DNA of 64,000 bases, from positions 41,667 to 105,666 of the forward strand of contig JAHXQP010000018.1 of NCBI GenBank assembly GCA_019391515.1, read 5' to 3'. The translations under genes were made by a program, and so were the position numbers. The stretch's first letter is position 1; each line of letters starts with the position of its first letter. The notes beneath the pieces were generated by a model that worked only from the letters and a program-made list of their open reading frames with translations, was not told the DNA's origin and searched no databases. The DNA is from Clostridiaceae bacterium (lineage in GTDB: Bacteria; Bacillota; Clostridia; Tissierellales; Sporanaerobacteraceae). This document shows, piece by piece, positions 62,416-64,000 of this stretch.

Positions 62416-64000
62416 ATGAGCTATTATATTGATGATGACACAATAGAAAGGATCCGTTCAAGTAACAATATAGTGGATATTGTTTCAGAGTACCTAACCC
62501 TTAAAAGGACAGGCTCTAATTATGTCGGAAAATGTCCTTTTCATAGTGAAAAAACTCCTTCTTTTACTGTGTCAGATACAAAACAATTTTATCATTGTTT
62601 TGGCTGTGGAGAAGGTGGAGATGTAATTTCTTTTATTATGAAAAAGGAAAACTTATCTTTTCCAGAAGCAATTAAATTTTTAGCAGATAAAGCAGGTATT
62701 ACTCTAAAAGAGAAAGAATTTAAAAAGAATAAAGAGTTAGAAAATAAAAAAGCAAAACTTTATGAAATAAATAGGGAAGCTGCTAGATATTTTTATAAAA
62801 GTTTAAAGAGAAATAATCAAGCACTATTTTATTTAAAACAAAGAGAGATAGATGGAAGAACAGCCACAGTTTTTGGATTGGGATTTGCAGATAGAAGTTG
62901 GGATAGCCTATACAATTATTTAACTAGAAAAGGCTATAAAGAGGCGGATATTGAGAAGGCAGGTTTAATAATTAAGAAAAAAGGAAAAGATGGTTATTAT
63001 GATAGATTTAGAAATAGGATCATATTTCCTATTATAGATACAAGGGGTAGGGTTATAGCTTTTGGAGGTAGGGTGGTAGATTCATCTAATCCTAAGTATT
63101 TAAATTCTCCAGAGACCCCTGTATTTTCAAAAGGAAACAATCTCTTTGGTCTCAATATTTTGAGGAAATACTCTAATATAAAGAAGGTAGTATTGGTTGA
63201 AGGATATATGGATGTGATTTCTTTATATAGTAGAGGCATAGATTATACACTAGCTAGTTTAGGAACTGCTTTTACAGAACAACAAGCAAAGTATTTAAAA
63301 AGGTATGGAGATGAGGTGTATCTATGTTATGATTCAGATTTAGCTGGACTTAAAGCTACAGATAAAGCCTTAGAGATATTGAAAAAGGAAGGTATAAATG
63401 CAAAAGTTTTACCATTGCCTTCAGGGAAAGATCCAGATGATTTTATAAAAGAAGAAGGAAAAGAAAAGTTTGAACAGCTATTTGATAGCTCATTAAGCTA
63501 TATAGACTTTAAAATATACTTTTATAAAAAACAATATAATTTAAATAATTTAGATGAAAAAATTAAATTTACAAAAAATGTAGCTAAATTTCTCAAGAGA
63601 ATAAAAAGCCCTATAGAAATTGATGTATACTTAGATAAAATATCCCAGGAAACAAATATATCAAAAGAAGCTATAAAAAAGGAAATTGGAAGAGGATATA
63701 GAAATATAGATAATAGGACTATTTCTAAGGACAAGTATATAAATACTAATTATAGATATAATAAAGATAAAATAATTCCTGTAAGATCTGTATTGGAATC
63801 AGGGCATTTGATTGCCGAAAAAACTATTATAAATCTTATTTTTAAAGATGAAAATTCCTTTGAAAAGATTAAAGAACATATAAATCCAGAGGATTTTATG
63901 AACTATGAATGTAGACATTTAGCCAACTATATATATAAGAGTTATGAAGATAAAGAGGAAATAAATAAAGAAAAACTTATTAAGTATTTAGATGACATAG
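62416..64000 (+). CDS. dnaG: DNA primase DnaG (3' end outside window)
   Basis: At least 528 codons are present with no stop before the window edge; full DnaG is about 600 residues, so only the C-terminal helicase-interacting part is missing. The N-terminal CHC2 zinc finger is visible as CPFHSEKTPSFTV and YHCFGCGEGGDVISF. The TOPRIM domain is at about 255-340 (VVLVEGYMDVISLYSRG, ASLGTAFTEQQAKYLKR, YLCYDSDLAGLKAT). It synthesises RNA primers for replication. ATG at 62416 with AAGGGTGAT upstream. The next gene outside is expected to be rpoD. Confidence 0.97.
   Translation, partial: MSYYIDDDTIERIRSSNNIVDIVSEYLTLKRTGSNYVGKCPFHSEKTPSFTVSDTKQFYHCFGCGEGGDVISFIMKKENLSFPEAIKFLADKAGITLKEKEFKKNKELENKKAKLYEINREAARYFYKSLKRNNQALFYLKQREIDGRTATVFGLGFADRSWDSLYNYLTRKGYKEADIEKAGLIIKKKGKDGYYDRFRNRIIFPIIDTRGRVIAFGGRVVDSSNPKYLNSPETPVFSKGNNLFGLNILRKYSNIKKVVLVEGYMDVISLYSRGIDYTLASLGTAFTEQQAKYLKRYGDEVYLCYDSDLAGLKATDKALEILKKEGINAKVLPLPSGKDPDDFIKEEGKEKFEQLFDSSLSYIDFKIYFYKKQYNLNNLDEKIKFTKNVAKFLKRIKSPIEIDVYLDKISQETNISKEAIKKEIGRGYRNIDNRTISKDKYINTNYRYNKDKIIPVRSVLESGHLIAEKTIINLIFKDENSFEKIKEHINPEDFMNYECRHLANYIYKSYEDKEEINKEKLIKYLDDI

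Noticed and set aside
1..64000. Mobile elements, prophage, CRISPR arrays, rRNA genes
   Set aside because: No transposase, integrase, repeat-spacer pattern or rRNA-like sequence was seen; the region reads as conserved core chromosome.

Overview
The window is a 64-kb stretch of chromosome from a low-GC, spore-forming Gram-positive bacterium, most likely a member of the Clostridia. Three things support this: the A+T-rich composition and codon use; sporulation genes (gpr, spoIIP, yqfC/yqfD, a Spo0B-like protein, a GerMN lipoprotein, and small peptides behind sigma-K-like promoters); and gene orders typical of Firmicutes. A complete selenocysteine machinery and the gene content would fit Tissierellales-like clostridia, but that rank is inference. 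I see no phage, transposon, CRISPR array or resistance island. Almost all DNA is dense, mostly plus-strand housekeeping operons.

Layout. 0-11.3 kb: a degenerate M23 protein, two radical-SAM-associated genes, RNase G, then L21 leader-rplU-prp-rpmA, a Spo0B-like protein, obg, a small Cys-rich protein, yhbY, nadD, yqeK, an LCP protein, rsfS and ridA. 11.3-12.6 kb: a minus-strand D,D-carboxypeptidase. 12.7-21 kb: a comEA-like gene followed by selD (itself a selenoprotein gene with an in-frame UGA), selA and selB; then a two-component system, a GerMN lipoprotein and the tRNA-Sec gene. 21.0-21.7 kb: three paralogous 32-43-residue membrane micropeptides on the minus strand. They lie behind two matching sigma-K-type promoters and are the least ordinary part of the window. 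21.9-28.1 kb: a Usp protein, a double P-loop ATPase, an AlaX-type editing protein (minus), comEC and holA. 28.2-34.9 kb: rpsT (minus), gpr, spoIIP, lepB, a small membrane protein, lepA and hemW. 34.9-44.1 kb: CIRCE-controlled hrcA-grpE-dnaK, then dnaJ, prmA, rsmE, mtaB, a HIT protein, rpsU and yqeY. 44.2-56.4 kb: nfeD, floA, an unknown protein, yqfC, yqfD, phoH, pgpH, ybeY, a DagK-PAP2 fusion, a DUF3048 lipoprotein, cdd, era, recO and a DUF4342 protein. 56.4-64 kb: a glycine T-box with glyQ-glyS, a CcpN-like CBS regulator, the PPDK regulatory protein, dgt, and dnaG running off the right edge.

How the genes work together. SelD makes selenophosphate, SelA converts Ser-tRNA-Sec to Sec-tRNA-Sec, and SelB delivers it at UGA codons; selD needs this machinery for its own expression. 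Prp removes the N-terminal extension encoded by the adjacent rpmA before L27 enters the ribosome. Many genes serve ribosome assembly or translation (obg, yhbY, rsfS, lepA, prmA, rsmE, era, ybeY, rplU, rpmA, rpsT, rpsU, glyQS). HrcA/CIRCE controls the chaperones, and a tRNA-Gly-sensing T-box controls glyQS.

Starts were moved from the longest possible frame where a Shine-Dalgarno sequence or family alignment argued for it; each case is noted. Family assignments come from motifs and gene order read by eye, not from database searches.
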